A DNA stretch of 5,989 nucleotides from an uncultured Collinsella sp. (lineage in GTDB: Bacteria > Actinomycetota > Coriobacteriia > Coriobacteriales > Coriobacteriaceae). The DNA lies in contig USQE01000080.1 of NCBI GenBank assembly GCA_900556675.1, positions 1 to 5,989 on the forward strand, given 5' to 3'. This document shows, piece after piece, positions 5,275 to 5,989 of the stretch (within the stretch, counting starts at the first letter, position 1; every line of letters begins with the position of its first letter). The notes under the pieces are model-generated. The model ran no database searches, was not told where the DNA came from, and was given only the letters and a program-made list of their open reading frames with translations. A program made the translations under genes and the position numbers.

Positions 5275-5989
5275 TAACGATTCCTGCCGTGGCAGTACTT
5301 AAACTTCTTACCGCTACCGCAAGGGCACAGGTCGTTGCGGCCCACGTTGACGTACGGATCGTCGCTCTCGGACTTGCGGTAGGTCGTCACCTTGCCACCG
5401 TTGTTAACGGCAGCCGGACCACCCTGGACGGCGGTGCGGGCCTGCACCTGAGCCTGCTTGCGCAGTACCGAATCGCTGTTGTCGCCATCGACCTCGGCGG
5501 GACCAGAGAAGCGCGCACCCTTAAGGGCGGGGTCCTCCTTGTGCTCCACAGCCTGCGGGGCAGCTTTGAGCTCAATGCGCAGAACAGTGCGCAGGTAATC
5601 CTCGTACATGGTATCGACGAGTATCTGGAACGCACCGTAGGCCTCGGTCTTGTACTCAACCAGCGGGTCGCGCTGGCCAAAGCCGCGCAGGCCGATACCG
5701 GTCTTGAGGTAGTCCATCTCCTGCAGGTAGTTCATCCAACGCGTATCGATGACGCGCAGCATGACCTGGGTATTGAGCTCGCGCATCAGGTCCTCGCCCA
5801 GACGCTCGGCCTTCATGTTGTAGCACTTCTCAACATAAGCCAAAACATCGGCGGCCAGGGCCTCAAAGTCCTCGTCGGGGAACTGAGGGGTATCGATATG
5901 CCCGGTCAGCTCGACGACCCATTTGCGCAGACCCTCAAGATCGCGCTCGCCCTCGTGGCTGTCCTTGGTGCAGAACTCCTGAACACAGC
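5274..5989 (-). CDS. secA: Preprotein translocase ATPase SecA, C-terminal part (partial)
   Basis: The frame is open from the right edge to TAA at 5274-5276, giving 237 residues of the C-terminal part; the N-terminal ATPase lies outside. SecA drives unfolded preproteins through SecYEG using ATP. The visible part holds the helical scaffold/wing region, with RVIDTRWMNYLQEMDYLKTGIGLRGFGQRDP-type sequence (5670-5760) including the conserved tryptophan and the GLRGFGQRDP loop. A variable linker follows. The end is a SEC-C zinc finger, CPCGSGKKFKYCH (5289-5327), with three cysteines and one histidine, which in other bacteria binds SecB and phospholipids. The frame continues upstream of the TTG at 5841-5843, so that codon is an internal leucine and not a start. 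It is cotranscribed with prfB, a common arrangement in bacteria. Confidence 0.95.
   Translation of the reverse strand, partial: CVQEFCTKDSHEGERDLEGLRKWVVELTGHIDTPQFPDEDFEALAADVLAYVEKCYNMKAERLGEDLMRELNTQVMLRVIDTRWMNYLQEMDYLKTGIGLRGFGQRDPLVEYKTEAYGAFQILVDTMYEDYLRTVLRIELKAAPQAVEHKEDPALKGARFSGPAEVDGDNSDSVLRKQAQVQARTAVQGGPAAVNNGGKVTTYRKSESDDPYVNVGRNDLCPCGSGKKFKYCHGRNR

Noticed and set aside
1..5989. CRISPR array, tRNA, rRNA, insertion sequence or attachment site
   Set aside because: I saw no regularly spaced direct repeats, no tRNA-like cloverleaf, no rRNA sequence and no transposase or integrase motif in any frame.

Overview
The window looks like chromosomal DNA from a GC-rich actinobacterium. 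A Coriobacteriia member close to Collinsella is my best guess. It rests on the split two-gene transketolase, the secA-prfB pair, G/C-ending codons and the style of the intergenic palindromes. It was not tested by any search. Nothing points to a plasmid, phage or insertion sequence.

Layout from left to right. Positions 1-156 are a leader, possibly holding the last codons of a gene entering from the left. Positions 157-888 (+) encode a small membrane protein with an N-terminal zinc ribbon, one transmembrane helix and an unrecognised outer domain. A long imperfect hairpin (862-928) overlaps its stop codon, and an intrinsic terminator (933-961) follows. Convergent to it on the minus strand are the two halves of transketolase, tktN (1953-2783) then tktC (1010-1951), one base apart. 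Positions 2784-3093 are a non-coding gap with a weak tkt promoter candidate and a large GATC-containing palindrome that also has the form of a terminator for the next gene. Then come, all on the minus strand, a YitT-family membrane protein (3094-3984), an 8-bp-stem terminator abutting its ribosome binding site, another hairpin, prfB for release factor 2 (4126-5274), and the C-terminal part of secA (5274 to the window edge).

Transcription on the minus strand runs secA-prfB, then yitT, then tktN-tktC. secA and prfB overlap by one base (TAATG) and are probably translationally coupled. Each unit ends in a recognisable hairpin. The genes serve separate housekeeping jobs: protein export, translation termination, an unassigned membrane function, and the non-oxidative pentose phosphate pathway.

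I see no wholly new system. Most worth a second look are: the release factor 2 stop-codon motif, which reads Ser-Pro-Thr instead of the canonical Ser-Pro-Phe; the absence of the programmed frameshift in prfB; the two structured palindromic elements, both candidates for dispersed repeats; and the terminator placed directly against the yitT ribosome binding site.
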